Shown here in pieces: positions 1 through 12,666 of a DNA stretch of 64,000 bases (positions are counted from its first letter, which is position 1; each line of letters begins with the position of its first letter). The DNA is taken from the NCBI GenBank assembly GCA_033063855.1, contig CP093831.1, positions 11,408,001-11,472,000 on the forward strand, given 5' to 3'. Source of the DNA: Smittia aterrima. Lineage: Eukaryota > Arthropoda > Insecta > Diptera > Chironomidae. The position numbers and the translations under genes are program-made. Under the pieces are notes generated by a model, which saw only the letters and a list, made by a program, of their open reading frames with translations, was not told where the DNA came from and did not search any database.

Positions 1-975
1 TGATTTGACGTTGGAGAATTTGCTCAAAAGAGGAAAGTGTTCGAACTCTTGGACACTTTTCTTGACTCCAAGCTGATTGTAGTTGTTCAAGCCAAAGCCG
101 AAAATGTTGTTCGTGCTGTTCTCACGAATGAATGTGCAGAATGGTGTAGTCCAAATGGCGTTAGCGACGAAATTCTTTGCCTTATGTGGAACCACTCCTG
201 GTATCAATAAAGTAGATTTGCCTCGGCGTGACTCCCCAGTGAGTGTACGAGCAGTAACACGTCCAAGTTGACCCTGCTCTCCGCATCCAAGTGTGTAGAC
301 GTTACCGTTCTGAGTCAAAATCACGAGATGATCGCTTCCTGAAGCAATATCAACCGCAACAACATTTGGAATGACTTGAACTGGTGATCTCTTGTTACCT
401 TCTGTCGTCAAACCCATGGAGCCATGTGAATCCTGTAAAGAAGAAAAAATGAAGATAATTCAGATTCTTCGATCAGTTTATTTCACAACACTTACTCTGA
501 ATGAGCCCCAAGCGAATACGCGGCCATCTTCCAACAAACAAGCTGAATGTGAATCACCAGCTGAGATTTTCACAACTTTTCCCTCCAACTCTACTTTGCA
601 TGGTTTTGTTTCTGAGCCTTCTTCTTCGGTGTTTCTACCCAAAGCTCCTTCATCGTTGCAACCGAATGACCAAATCTCGCCGCTTTCTGTCAAACACAAG
701 CTGTGCATACCTCCAGCTTGAACTTCAACGACATCAGCAACAGCAGCAACTAATGCCGGGCGGGTTTTTTCTTGAACATCATCAGGATTTAAGCCCAACT
801 GGCCTACATCGTTCTGACCGCAAACCAACAGATTACCACTGAACTTTGATAGTTTCGGAATATCAAGCGTAACTGTGTGAACTCTACGGATCTTGGCGGT
901 TGATGGCGAGCTTGTTACTTTTGTTGATGCTGCAACCGCGTCCACTTTTGCGTTACGACCTTTTGCTTTTGCCAT
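1..975 (-). CDS. Bj1: RCC1-type regulator of chromosome condensation, 3' part cut by window edge
   Basis: Chromatin-bound guanine exchange factor for Ran (RCC1; Bj1 in Drosophila). Two exons are visible, 975-496 and 432-1, joined in phase 0 across a 63-nt intron (433-495, GTAAGT donor, TTTACAG acceptor); 304 residues are seen and the C-terminus lies left of position 1. A basic, Ala/Ser-rich N-terminus, expected to touch nucleosomes and carry the NLS, precedes RCC1 blades with the repeating motifs VCGQNDVGQLGL, WSFGCNDEGALG, WGSFRDSHGSMGL and LGCGEQGQLGR. The in-frame codon at 987 is TTG and sits in a probable 5' UTR, so the start is the ATG at 975. An acceptor-like TTTGACAG ends at 981 just upstream, suggesting a 5' UTR intron. 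Family call is firm; the symbol follows the Drosophila orthologue. Confidence 0.93.
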
Positions 976-1622
976 TTGAACTGTCAAAGAAATTTTTTAT
1001 TAGTCACGCAGTGATTTCACCAAAATCTGTAAGTTTATAATAAAGCCAATAATGATTTCACAATAATTAAACTTTTTTTTAAGGTTAAACGTTTGCCAAA
1101 AAATAAAATTAATTTTTTATCAAAATTATGCGTGAATCGATAATTCCTCGTAGCTTGGATCATAAACTAAACTTACATTTGTAGAATTGAGGATTTTCTA
1201 ATAAGTATGTCTTCTTCCGAATAATAAAACTTGCTGAATCTGTGTTTTTGTTGAATTCCTTCTAAAGAGAGTTCGTTAATCAATGTCTTCTAAAAACAAA
1301 GTAAGGAAGTTTTACTTTGTGCAAAAAATTTGTTGAAAATTTCAGAAGACAACAAACTTATTCTTTGAAATTGGTTGCTTAAATATTCTCTATAAAATAA
1401 ATTAAAGGAAAAAGAGAGACTTTCTTTGAATTTTAGAAGACATTGCTCGAGGTAACAGCACAACAAAAATAAGTCTTGTAGCAAGTTCTCATAGAGTTTT
1501 CCCTGAATTTTCCAACAAAGTTTGTGCTGTCGAAGTTGTTTGTTAAGCAATGTAGCTAACATAAATCAGGGAAAAGCTGCGCTCGTAGGAACATTTGTTT
1601 TCATGAAATAATTCAAACGAAC
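976..1622. promoter_or_regulatory. Divergent intergenic region between RCC1 and RNF220-like gene
   Basis: This 647-bp AT-rich gap separates two genes transcribed away from each other. On the minus strand a GTAAGT donor at 1176-1171 can pair with the acceptor ending at 981, giving a 196-nt 5' UTR intron for the RCC1 gene. No TATA box is convincing. A 90-codon stop-free stretch at 1290-1562 (-) is low-complexity and is not called as a gene. Confidence 0.45.
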
Positions 1623-2809
1623 ATGGAAAATTTCGTTCGAGAGCCTGACGAAAAGCGACAGAGAAAGAGAACATCTTTAGATCCAGTGACATGCCCGGTT
1701 TGTGGAATAACGATTCGAGAGAGTGAGCTCGATCAACATTTTAAAGCTGAACTTGAAAAACTCGGCAAAATAAAGAAGAATATGAACAAAAGTCCGACGT
1801 CTCCTGGCCCTTCCAAAGCTAAATCTGGGGAGAGTAGTGGATCGAGCAAGACCGAGACAGAAGAAAATTGTTGGGAGACTTACCAGAAGATCAAAGAAAA
1901 TCGTGTCAGAAGAGGTTCCAAGGTAATTGCTTGAAAGGCTTCCTATTCACAAAATCTTATTTCATCTCATCATTCACAGCTCAAAAATAGAAAGAGAAAA
2001 ATCGAGGACAGAGCTTGTCCAGTGTGCTCTAAAATAATAACCGAAGATCTGCAAGTTCATGTTGAACTCTGTCTTAAGAAGCAGGTAACTTGAGACTTCT
2101 TTTGCAATTTTGAATGAAAATCTTATTCAACTGAGGTCTGCAGGAAAACACTTCAGATGAATCTGACGACGAGATTGATGTCGGAGAAACCTACAGTTGG
2201 TGTGGTACAACTCGATTGAGAGCGACGACATTGCTAGAAGGCAGTTTGTCTTCCTTAGGCATTGGAACAAAAATATCGACAAACGAAGTCGATGAAGACA
2301 CAGAGGTGAACATAGATGGGGACGACGACACACAAGTTTATGGAGCTTCGCAGTACTCAGAGCGTGACATAATTCTTTTGAATAAAGACGACCAAAGCAG
2401 CAGTCGACTAAGAGATTTAGTTTGTGGAGCTGCTTCAACTTCCAATGCGAGAGAAACTAGAGAAGAAAACAATCAGAATGTAGCCAACAGCGTCTCGCCA
2501 TCCTCATCGCCATCACCTGAAAAGTATCAGCCCGAGTTAGACAACGAAAAACCTTCAACCGAATCTGATCATTCCAGTAATCAAGTAATCGAAAGTCTGA
2601 AAGCTAAGATCCGTGAATACGAGAATTTCATTAAGAACAAGCCAAAGTGTCTGATTTGCCTTGACGACTTTAAGAAACCAGTTGTTTCGATTTGTTGCTG
2701 GCACGTTCATTGCGAAGAATGTTGGCTTTATACTTTAGGTTGCAGAAAACTTTGCCCTCAATGCAACATGATCACGTCAGCTTCCGATCTGCGACGCATT
2801 TACCTTTAA
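1623..2809 (+). CDS. RNF220-like RING E3 ubiquitin ligase
   Basis: Three exons, 1623-1922, 1980-2084 and 2144-2809, all joined in phase 0 over 57- and 59-nt introns, encode 356 residues. The layout is that of RNF220: an N-terminal CPVCG zinc motif in a segment ending with HFKAELEKLGK, a second CPVCS motif with a following HVELC, the conserved block YSWCGTTRLRATTLLEG, an acidic/Ser-rich linker, a short predicted coiled coil, and a C-terminal C3HC4 RING (about residues 304-343: CLIC, CWHVHCEEC, CPQC). RNF220 ligases ubiquitinate nuclear substrates; which substrate here cannot be read. An AATAAA at 2891-2896 is a likely polyadenylation signal. The gene is tail-to-tail with the next one. Confidence 0.88.
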
Positions 2810-2915
2810 AAGACACTCCAATTTATTTAAACTTTTTAAGACTTTTGTGAAGATTTATCTAAGAATTTAAAGAAGCGACAATGCTTTAAGAATAAACAGG
2901 AAAGAAGTATTTAAT

Positions 2916-4673
2916 TTAGCTAAGGTTCCTCATTCGTCCGATGGGTTTTCGTGCTTGAATCTTCTGGCGTTTCTGCGCTGGCGATTTTACTGTTTCTGAG
3001 AAAGTTTCTGAAGTTGAGCTGGTGCGACGACGTTTGAAGGATTGATCATCAGAATCTTCCGAACGCTTCGTGAAAAACTTTTCAGCCTTTTGAACAAACC
3101 CAGGTTTTTTAAAACCAAATGACCAAGTTTTTTCACTGTTGCTGCTAACAGATCCACCTGAATCATCGCTCTTACGAGATGCGATCTTCATAACCGAAGA
3201 AACGAAATTCCACAAATTCGATCCTGACTTGGAGCCTTCATTCTCCTTCTCAACGGTTCCGCTTTCATCAATTGACACAATGCAATCAGAAGGACCTTCC
3301 TCGATTGGAGAAGGAATATCGAGTGCTCGCTTAAACGGAGCTCGTAATGGAGTTGCACGAGGTGTGAAGAAAACATCGTCGTCATCGTCTTCTTCATTAA
3401 TTTTCTGACTCTTCATGAGAAATGCTGGAGTTTTCTCAATTGTGCTTGGTGGATCGAAGGAAATTGTTTTCTTTAACAAGCCATTGCCAATAATTTTCGG
3501 TGTGAGTTGTAGCTCCGGCATTGATCCTGATCGTTCGACTTGAGAGTGACATGACTTGAAAGATGCCGTCGTTGAACTTTCACTTTTGATGTCACTTCGA
3601 CGAATAACTAAGTCGATTTGTTTGATCTCAATTCTGCTGAATTCGATTAAGTCTCGATCGGTTTCACTCGTATTTTGACGTGTAGACTCTTCGGAGTTAC
3701 GTTGTCTCGCTGGAGTTGTTCGCAGATCGAGAGCATCCTGTGATTCATTAGGAAATTTCATGAGACTCGCAGTATGATCTTCGCTAGAGTTTGTTGAGTT
3801 GAATGACATTTTCCTTTGTTGAAGATTAAATGGAGATTCTCGGTAATGCCCATGTTGTTGCATAGCTCGTTGAATACTCTTTGACATAAGTTGACGCAAG
3901 GGAGTCGCTTGGACTGGCATTCTATTACGACTTCGAGATTGAGGCTGCGATCTTGGAGGCCTCTGAGGTGAAACAAAATCTTTTCTTCCCGCAACGGCAA
4001 TTGGAGGCGAGAATGCATCTGAATCACTCGACGTGCTGCTAGTAAAGTTGATGCTTGAAATTTGAATTGACGAAGCGCTGTACGACGAATTGTCAGCGCA
4101 TAAATTTGCATTGGCCATTGGAGTTGATGTCTGTCGTTGTTTTTCAACCTTAGTATCGATTACTAGGTTTTCCGGTTCATTGATTACTGGGATTTTGTTG
4201 CTTCGTACGATTGGTGTTTGTGTGTTAACATTTGGAGATTCGTTCGTTTGGTTAGTTGTCTTGCTTGCCTCTTCATGAGGTGGTTGTTCTTCTAAAGGTT
4301 CGACAGTTGTTGGCAGACAACACTTATTAGCTTCCTTGAGGTCTTCGATTGTCTCAAAAGTTTTTAAGCATTTTCCGCAACGCAAAGGAAGATGGAAATC
4401 GACTACGTGTTGCAATATCTCATTCGATGAGAAAGTAAAACCATTTCCCAAAGGCAATTTCTGGCCATCACAAATGTAACAAAGACTCTTCATGTCTATA
4501 TTCAATTTTAATTCGGCTAGAGCTTCAGAATGAACTTTCTTCTCATGAATTTCCCGACAAGTTTTACAGCAAAATGTCTTCGTGCAAAAAACGCACTTTA
4601 CCTGAAATGATCGTGAAGAATTTGATCTTTAGTTTGATAAGCTTTAACTCACGTCAGCAGGAATAATGATCAT
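2916..4673 (-). CDS. Cys-rich zinc-finger protein of unrecognised family
   Basis: Two exons, 4673-4653 (seven codons, MIIIPAD) and 4601-2916, joined in phase 0 over a 51-nt intron (GTGAGT donor, TTTCAG acceptor), give 568 residues. The first 100 residues are Cys/His-rich: CVFCTKTFCCKTCREIHEKK, then CYICDGQ, then a finger-like HVVDFHLPLRCGKC with CC downstream. Without the small first exon the first finger would be lost, which supports the join. The rest is long, polar and Ser/Thr-rich, with many SP/TP sites, an acidic patch (EEDDDDD) and a very basic C-terminus (KRRRTSS, RKPIGRMRNLS), as in a nuclear or chromatin protein regulated by phosphorylation. I do not recognise an orthologue and assign no function. 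A minus-strand AATAAA at 2827-2822 places its 3' end inside the 3' UTR of the RNF220-like gene. Confidence 0.8.
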
Positions 4674-4834
4674 TTCAATTAAAATTGTAAATCTGCCTCT
4701 CGCGCGGCAGCTTACTATCAACTAAAATCTTTATCAACTCGACACTCACATCTGTTACAGCCGAGACCTTTAAAATCTACCTGAATTCTTTTGTTTTAAT
4801 TAATTTCTTCTTTTTATTCAAAAATTTTGGATTC

Positions 4835-7800
4835 TCACTTGGCAAATTTGCTGTGATTGCTAACAACTTCAAGTAGGAACAAGCGACGTTTGTTGATAGC
4901 TTCACGTAGACGAGTCGTTAACTTTTGAACGAGAATGTCTAACAATTTCTCATTGCTCTCGTAGCCGACATTGATTTCTTCCAAAATTATTTTGTCTTCT
5001 TCTCGTGTCCATTCTTGGCCATCTCCTAAGTCTTTGCTTGAACTCGGCTGCATACTTTTTACTTCTGCGACAGGTTTCTTAGAGCAAGTTTTCGTTTTCT
5101 TTACTTTGTTAGGAGCTGGCTCGGATGAATCAGCTGGCTTTCGTCTTTTCTTTGAGATTCGCTCATCATTATCATCCTCGATCAAGTTGCGTAACTTCTT
5201 AGCGGTTTGTAAAGCCTTTGATGGTGAGTTGTTCAGTGGCGCAACGTTTGTGGAATTTCCAGACGAATTTGGTGATTTGTTAGTCGTCTTCTTAGGAGAA
5301 TTGCTAGCTTTCTTTACACTCCTTGTCTTCTTTGGAGAATTCCGTTCGTCACTTCCAGCACCTGAATGTTGTTGTGTTGGAATGAGGAGATGAACCAAAT
5401 CTGATATCTTCTCGCCATGTTGTGCGTGAATCGAGTTAAGTCTCACAGCATGAGCATGAAGTGTTTGGGCATCGCAAAGCTTTGGTTTCTTTGATTTCGT
5501 TTTCTTTTTATCTTCAGCTGGCTCTTTGTCCTCTTCCACTTCTGGCTTTTTCGGATCGTTGAATTTTACATGTTTTCGAATTTCATGTAAGCAGAATGAA
5601 TTTTCTTCAGATTTAATCTCAGTTGTTGGCGATGGTGAGTCGTGAGCGAGAAAAGAGATTTTCGCGGGAAGAAGAGTACCGTGATACATTAACTTCCCAT
5701 TCTTGTATTTGACGCCGCATGAATTGAGGTCGTCGATGTTTTTACATTCGATTAAGTCTTTTGAGTAAATCTCTTCATAGTTATCGATTGAGTTGTCGCT
5801 GTCGCTCAACGACTTTTTGATGTACACATTCTCAAACTCAGAAGGAAGACTTTCCATTGGATTCCCGAACAACTCTAAAAACCAATCAATCAGAAGTTGA
5901 TTTCCTTTGAGTAAGGGGAGAATTTTCGCTTTCAGTCGATCCATTGTGAGATCGTCTTCATTCGACAATTCGTTTAATACTGAATAAACCTTCTTCATGT
6001 GTGAAGGTTGTTTGCTGAAGTAGAAGTTGAGTTTCTTGAGGAGATTTGTCATGTTGCTCAGGCAGAAATGTTCAAAGAATTTTCCAATCTCAGCAGCGTG
6101 CTCTGGTAGAAGAAACGTAAGAAACAGGTCAACTAGATCAGCATAGTTGGGCAACAAGAGTGACTCGATTTTCTAAGAAAGAGATTAAAATTATTTAAGG
6201 AGACTGTGAAAAAGAATTTATCAACTTACATGATACAACTCAGGAACAGATTCGTAATCAGGATCAAAGGAAGTAAGCATTGACATTACTTCTCTATACA
6301 ATTCATCATCTCCGTTTTCTGACAAAGTTTTCTTTACTCTTTCAAGATAATTGTAAGCGTACGAACAATCCTTTTCGATTGTACATTTGTTTCGTTCACT
6401 TTCCATAATGAGATTGCGATTCTCTGCAAGCTTACGATGAAGTCTTTTCGAATATTCTTCGCTTGATGAAACATTCTTCTTTTGCTTAGGAGCAGCTTCA
6501 GCTTCATTTTGTCGCTTTTTTGATAACATAATGGATTCTTTAACGAGTTGCAGATAAATATCAATACTTTTTGCTCGATGAAAGAAACGAATTAGCAGCG
6601 GAGAGCACTCATTACGAAATCTTAAATTTTTGATATAATTTGAGAAGAAACTTTCAATGACGATGAAAAACTTTTGGCTTAACAAGAAGAAATTTGAGAT
6701 TTCTTGCGTAGACTTTGACTTCTCAAACCTTGGTGAGCAACGATTCGCTGATGATATCGGCGGCAGAAGAAAGTTTACGCTCTTCCTTTGTTTCGGTGAT
6801 TTCTCAAGACTGTCAGTAACTTTCTTTAGAATCGAAATCAAATTCTTTTGCTTTTCTTCAGTTGATTTCTCTCCTTTAGCTTTGTTTGGAGTATTCAAGT
6901 TTATGCAAGCGATGTTCACTTCTGGTGGCTTTTCTGGAGTCTTTGGAACGACACAAATATTTATTTGCGGGATATCGTCGTAAAGAATCTCAATTTTGTA
7001 TTGATTGTTGATGGATTTCTCATTTGCTTCAGGCAAAATTAGCGTTGGCTCTTCTTCAGCTACTTCAGAGATTTCTTGAACACTAGGAGATTCCTTCACA
7101 GCAAGATGATAAGGATGAATGTTTAACTATAGATGAAAACAGATATTTTAGAAATCATTGAGAAACAAATTTTTGTTTTGTAAATCTAAATTGTAAACAA
7201 TTCGAAGGGAATGTCGTGCGAAAGAAATTTGAAATGAATTCCGTTACTCACCCTCTCTTGTGAAAACATGTAAGCATCCCAGGTTTTAGGAAGCAAACCT
7301 CGTCGAAGGTTCTTTGGGGGAACAATGAAGTCTAAATCGATTTCTTCAATTTTGTAATCGATCGGTGGTGCTCTTTTATGCTTGAAGAAATATTTGATTG
7401 GATTCATTTTCTGGTGGTTCTTGTAGTTTTCGATGATCTTGGTCATTCTTTTCGCTGATCTGAAGCTTTGAAGATGTCTCATGACATCTCTAGAGAGACT
7501 TCCAATCTTTGGTTCTCGCAATCGATATGGATTAAGACAATTCAGCTTTTCCAGTTGCTCGTTGTGGAATCGTTCTAAGCCAAAGGCAATTAGACGAAGT
7601 TCAGAATTTGGTGGATCGACTTTACTAACTGTCACAGCTCTAAATGGAACTTTTGGTAGAAGCGATGTGTAAATTATAGCTTTGCTACTCAATAAATGTT
7701 CCATAAGTCTCGGATGGAACCATCCTTTGAAGCCTTTGCTATCTTCTGCGGCGGCCACATCAAGATCATGCTCTTTGTAAAGATACTCCGCGTATTTCTT

Positions 7801-9918
7801 GTTTCGATCATTGTTTTCTTGAAGTCCGCTTTCCCAGTCGGTGCACATTTTTAAACATTCCTTGATATGCTTTGATGTGTCAGGCGAATACTCTGGTTTA
7901 ACTTCAGTTTGAATTTCAAGAAGATTCTTTTTAATCGGTTCAGCTTTTTCCCACCATTTAGGATTCGCATAGACTTGAACGAAATGTTGAGCTAATAACT
8001 GCGCGTGAACTCTCATTTGCTGCTCGTAAAGATTTCTTTGTTGTAACGTGAATCCCGATGGTTGATTTTCAAAGGTTTTCTCTTCAGGAGGCAGCTCAGT
8101 TTCAAGGAAAGTGAATTCATTCAATTTGTCACTTCTGTAATTGATTTGCGTCTTCTTATCATCTGTGAGATTTTCAAGTGGCGTTACAGGTCTTTCGATT
8201 TCTAACTGAGTTTCAACTGGCGGTGGCGCAATAATTGCTGATAAGTTGATGCGATTTTGTAGAAGATCGATTGTAGGAACTTGAACAATTATAGATTGAA
8301 ATTGTGGCAACTGCATAACTCCGTTCTTGCAGAAAGCTTGGCTCATGAGATTTGACGATGACTGAATCTCCAACTGATTTTGTGAATTCACAACTAGCAC
8401 TTGAGGCGCTGATGGTTGTTGATCAGGAACTGCGGACCCATAAACTCCAGTGATTTGTGGAATTCTTGAATCCACTGAGGACGATATTATAGGTGGGACA
8501 GTTACAGTTTCTGGTGTTGCAAGAAAATCCGAAGGATACGAAACGGAAAGAGGCGATGACACTATCACTGGAGATTGCATTATTGTAGGAGTTGTGAAGC
8601 CCATTCTTTGTGGAGTCAAGATCTGCTGCTGATAAAAATCGTGTTCGCTAATATCTAGCGAAGTTTGTACTTTATCAATCCCATGTCTCTTGTTGATGGG
8701 AGTCGTTGGTTCAGGAGTCATAGCAATGGGTGGTTCCTCACGAATCGGAGTATTCAAATCTTGTGAATAAAATTTTGAGCTTATCTTAGGAGATTGAGTT
8801 TTTGCTCGATTTGGCGATGAACTTCTTTGCCTTTTGATTTTGTTCAATTGACTTTCATTCGAACTTCTTTTGTAGGAGGTTGAAGGTTCCGAATCAAAGT
8901 TTAAGCTCGTGTCTTCAAGAAGCTCTGAGATCAATTGATTCAGTTCTTTCTTTGAGACTCTAACAGGTCTAAGCTCTTCTTTGTCAACTGGAACAGACTC
9001 AGCGGCAACATATTCTGGATCCGACTTTTCATCATCTTCCTCGGCATTGTTCAGAGGCATAAGGAACTCGCTTAGAAATCCCATCCAATCATTGTCGACT
9101 TCATGATCATGATAAAAATCATACATATCAGTTGTAATGTCTGGTGGAATGAAAGCTGATTCGATTGTTTCGATGGGTGTAGTTGATAGACAAAGCTTTG
9201 ATCGCGTTCTTCGAGAAATGTTTTCTTGTTCCTCCTAAAACAATAAAAGTTTGTTAGCTCTAATTATCATTAAGATTTGAGAACTACTTACAGTTGACAA
9301 AGATCTAGGAAGCTTGAAATCGCCATCCTTTACGGGACTGTCAATATCCTGTTCACTTTGAAAGAGAGCACTTCCGGGAGTGCTTGGTTGTGACTCAATG
9401 TCCGAGAACGTTTGATTATTCGCATCATCATCTGAATCGCCGGGATGATACTCGTCGTCTTCATCATCCGATTTCATTTCATCATTGATTAAAGCAACAA
9501 CATCTTTACAAGGTTCAGTTGATTTCAGTGATCCAGGAATTGGAAGTGTTTGGTTCAATTGTTTGGCCTTGAGTCTTGTAAGTTTTGGTGTTGCTGGAGC
9601 TTCATTCTCAGACTTTTTGTCGTCATCGTCGCTCTCTGATTCTTTACGCTTGTCTTTAAATTCTTGTTCTTCCGCTTTAAGCAAGGAAAGAGCTAATATG
9701 TGCTCATTCTTGATCAGTTTCAACAACATCTTCTTGGCAACCTCTGGAGTAAAGTTTTCACATTTTTCAATCGTCTCTTCGATAGTTTTGTCGAGATCTC
9801 TGCTGTCGAATTGACTTTGTTTCTTCTTTTTTGGTGTAACTTCATTTTCTTCAGCTATTTTCAAAGAACTTGATTCCGAATCACTTGACTGTTCCTTATC
9901 CTCGACTTCCTCCATCAT
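4835..9918 (-). CDS. mute: Muscle wasted / GON4-like (YARP) nuclear protein
   Basis: Four exons, 9918-9292, 9234-7252, 7126-6230 and 6172-4835 (introns of 57, 125 and 57 nt, all phase 0), encode about 1614 residues. In order: a highly acidic, coiled N-terminus with EYHPGDSDDD; the GON4L-specific block AFIPPDITTDMYDF opening exon 2; a conserved middle region (around WWEKAEPIKKNLLEIQ and KGWFHPRLMEHLLSSKA); a PAH-like helical domain opening exon 4 (LLPNYADLVDLFLTFLLPEH); and a C-terminal SANT-like domain (EWTREEDKIILEE). GON4L proteins are transcriptional co-regulators, and Drosophila Mute is a histone locus body component affecting histone mRNA; that role here is by homology. The start is the ATG at 9918; the upstream in-frame codon is GTG. 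Minus-strand AATAAA at 4818-4813 follows the stop. Confidence 0.88.
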
Positions 9919-10225
9919 CACATATCACTAAATTGAATTAAACTGAGTTAAACTAAATGTTTCTTTAAAATTCAAGAGTTGTTTGTTTTTTTCAAGGCAA
10001 ATCTGTTATTCCAAAACACAATATGAACGTTTTCATGAAAATTAATATTTTTAAATAAATTCGTTGGCTCACAGGGAATAAAATAAAAACAATAATTTGA
10101 AATGCATTCTTGTCAAGGTTTACTCTTCAATTGCAGTTATTGTCTTTTGTTCCCTAGAGAATTATAAATGACGCCTCTTGCACTTTGTTTGTCATTAATA
10201 TCTTCGTCTTCAGTTTGGTCATGCA
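9919..10225 (+). promoter_or_regulatory. Divergent promoter region with TATA/initiator pair for the gustatory receptor
   Basis: This 307-bp gap lies between mute (-) and the receptor (+). TATAAAT at 10163 lies 31 bp before the A of TCATTA (10192-10197), close to an arthropod initiator and at the expected TATA spacing; this would give a 5' leader of about 32 nt. A second initiator-like TCAGTT occurs at 10210. No matching core element is obvious for the mute direction. Confidence 0.4.
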
Positions 10226-11485
10226 ATGGAACGGAATAAGTTCAGGAGCTTTAAGTTTGCTGAAGAAAATCGAAGATTTCTAAGAGTTTTCGAGTTGTCT
10301 GGGTTTCTGCCGAGTAGAGAAGGAAACTTTTCAGACATTTCATGTTTTATGTTGATCGCATTCATAATTTTGCTGATTATTTTGCAAAATTTCTTCGACC
10401 ATGACAAGGAGTTCTCGAGTGCTTTGTTCTATCTGGAAATCGCATCAATTTTAATCGAACTTCTTCTGACATTGAGAAATGTTAAGCTTCAAAATGAGTT
10501 TTGCAACACTCTTAACGAAATCGACCAAAAAATCGAAAATTCTCTTAAGATGAAAGTCGAATTACGAAAGTTAAATGTGAAAATGCAAAGAATAATTTCG
10601 TTCATTTGGATCATCTTCATCACCAGCTCACTTTATTTCCCGATATTGGAAATGATCACCAATGGATATTCATCGAATGCTTTCACTCGGTCTCTGTTTA
10701 AATTTGTAGTGTGGGCTTTGCTGACTCAAATGAGTAAGGTGAAGTTTCTATTCTTCTACGCAATCATCGCAGTGAGATTGAGTGTCATCAGTCGTTGTCT
10801 TGAAGACATGCAAAAGTGTAAAATGGTAAACGATTTTATGTTTGTGAAGGAAATGTCACTTGTGACCGTGTCGAGAAATGTGGAACAATATTCGAAGCTG
10901 ATTGCATTGAAAGAAATTTATCAACGGCTTTGGAGACTACAAGGACTTTTGAACAAACTTTCTGGAATTTTCTTTTTATTATATTTCTTTTGCTACTTCG
11001 CTGAATTGGTTCAACTCATTTTAGTGATTTTGAGAATCGTTCAGACTCAAGGATCTTACAACGAAAACCTATTCGATTTACTTTTGAGGATTCTAATTTT
11101 GAACGTTTTTGTTATCGCTATCTTCGTCGTGAGCCGTTTACTTGTCATGCTCGGGTCGAAAGTTAGTGGACTCATTCATACCATTGCGAGCGACGACGAC
11201 GTAAGATTGACAGAAGCAGTTAAAATGTTTTCGCTACAAGCCATGCAACAACCAATGCTACCAATTTCGATTCTTAATATCATCGACTACGATCAAACTA
11301 ATCTGAAGGCGGTAAAAACTAAATGTTTCCCTTAGGATTTGATTTTAAAATTTTCTTTTTTTTTGTAGTTTATCTTGGTTTATATGACTTTTCTGTTTGA
11401 ATTTCTACAATTTGCTGTCACCTTCAACTTTATTGAATTTACTTCAGTGAATAATTTATTCGCCAACGCTACAGAAATTGTTTAA
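10226..11485 (+). CDS. Gustatory receptor (7tm_7 family)
   Basis: Two exons, 10226-11311 and 11369-11485, phase 0, intron 57 nt with a long T tract before TTTTGTAG, encode 400 residues. Several hydrophobic helices are visible (FMLIAFIILLIILQNF, FIWIIFITSSLYF, FLLYFFCYFAELVQLILVIL, ILILNVFVIAIFVVSRLLV), separated by basic/acidic loops, with a cytoplasmic N-terminus typical of insect Grs. The small second exon supplies the last membrane helix with TFLFEFLQF, a fit to the family signature TYhhhhhQF. Such proteins are ligand-gated cation channels of chemosensory neurons; the ligand cannot be inferred. Lineage-specific Grs are fast evolving, so no symbol is given. The final 30 bp of coding sequence overlap the last codons of prune on the other strand. 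Confidence 0.87.
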
Positions 11486-12666
11486 AATATGTTTAATGAC
11501 TGGAAGGATCTGCTTTCGGCTCGCTTTCACATTTCTTTGATCGAAGAACTCTCCTCCCATAAAATCAATTGACCGGCGCTCAAGATTCAAATCTGGAGAC
11601 TTCATCGACTTCACAGCTTCAATCACCTGAAAAAATCAAAAGAGTTTTCATGATAATTCATTCAACAAGGAATTTTTTTTTGTCTTACTCCGTCATACAA
11701 CGCTTTGTTCTTGATGTTAATGACACCCAGAAATCTTTCAATTGAATCACCTTTCGGTCGCATTCCCATCAAAACCACAACTTGTATGTCATGACGTTCA
11801 GCAAAGAGTCTAACATTTTCGGCAGCTTCATCCATTTTAACGTATTCGAACACGTCAACCCCTGGAATCGCAAGTCTAACTCGGTTATCATCACTTGATA
11901 TTATCTTGAGATCCTTTGAAAGTAATTGAAGAGAATTTAAAGACGAAACATCAGCTCTAGCAGCAACGAGTTCATTGTAAACGGTTTGGCGAGTATTCTT
12001 CACGTCCTCAATTCCTAAGGTGCTTTCAATGAAGTTTCCCATCTCAAAGTCCATTGGACGAACTTTATCAGCTTCCTCACTAAAATTTATTGAATCAAGC
12101 ACGATTGGTCCGTACATTAGCCGTAGAATTTCGTGGTAGTCATTGAGCGAACTGACATCTTTCCAAATTGCATCGCACACCAAAGTCGCGCACGATCCGA
12201 CTTCTTGAATTTTTGTGATGCAATCTTTGTTTAAATTGGAGATTTCATCAAATGGCCGATGATCCAACACCGCAATGACTTTATCTCGATGTTCAGAAAC
12301 ATGATGATCGACCAACACAAAGCTATCGACTTCACTTTTTAATTTAATTTCATCTCGGCATAACAAGTTCTCCAAATCAATTTGATGTTTGCGAAGCCAA
12401 TAAGTCACTTCAGTCTTCAGTGGCAACTCCTCTCTCAACGCATTTATCGTTGGCACAAAAACAAATTTCTTCAATTTTTTCGCTTCTGGAATCAAATGCG
12501 AATTTCCCTCGACTTGATTCAAATGATATGCAAGCGAGATCGATGAAACTGCTGAGTCTAAATCAACTGACTCGTTGCCAATGACGACACAAACGGTTCG
12601 CTTGTGATCTTTCACTAAGTCTTTCACTGTCTTTAGATAAATATTCATCTTGCGAATTAAACACAT
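11456..12666 (-). CDS. pn: Prune exopolyphosphatase (DHH phosphoesterase)
   Basis: Two exons, 12666-11689 and 11626-11456, phase 0, 62-nt intron, encode 382 residues. The DHH-family metal sites are present: motif I as GNESVDLDSAVSS near residue 30, motif II around GPIVLDS, motif III as VLVDHH (D120-H122), and a DHRPF downstream. The second exon gives the conserved ASRKQILP near the C-terminus. Prune hydrolyses short-chain polyphosphates and cyclic nucleotides; in Drosophila pn affects eye pigment and interacts with awd alleles. An alternative start is the ATG at 12648. The stop lies inside the last exon of the convergent gustatory receptor gene, and a minus-strand AATAAA at 11434-11429 would put the prune 3' UTR there too. 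Confidence 0.92.

Noticed and set aside
1290..1562. 90-codon open frame on the minus strand
   Set aside because: Low-complexity Leu/Phe/Ser sequence with no ATG-based family support, inside a divergent promoter region; best explained as AT-rich chance.
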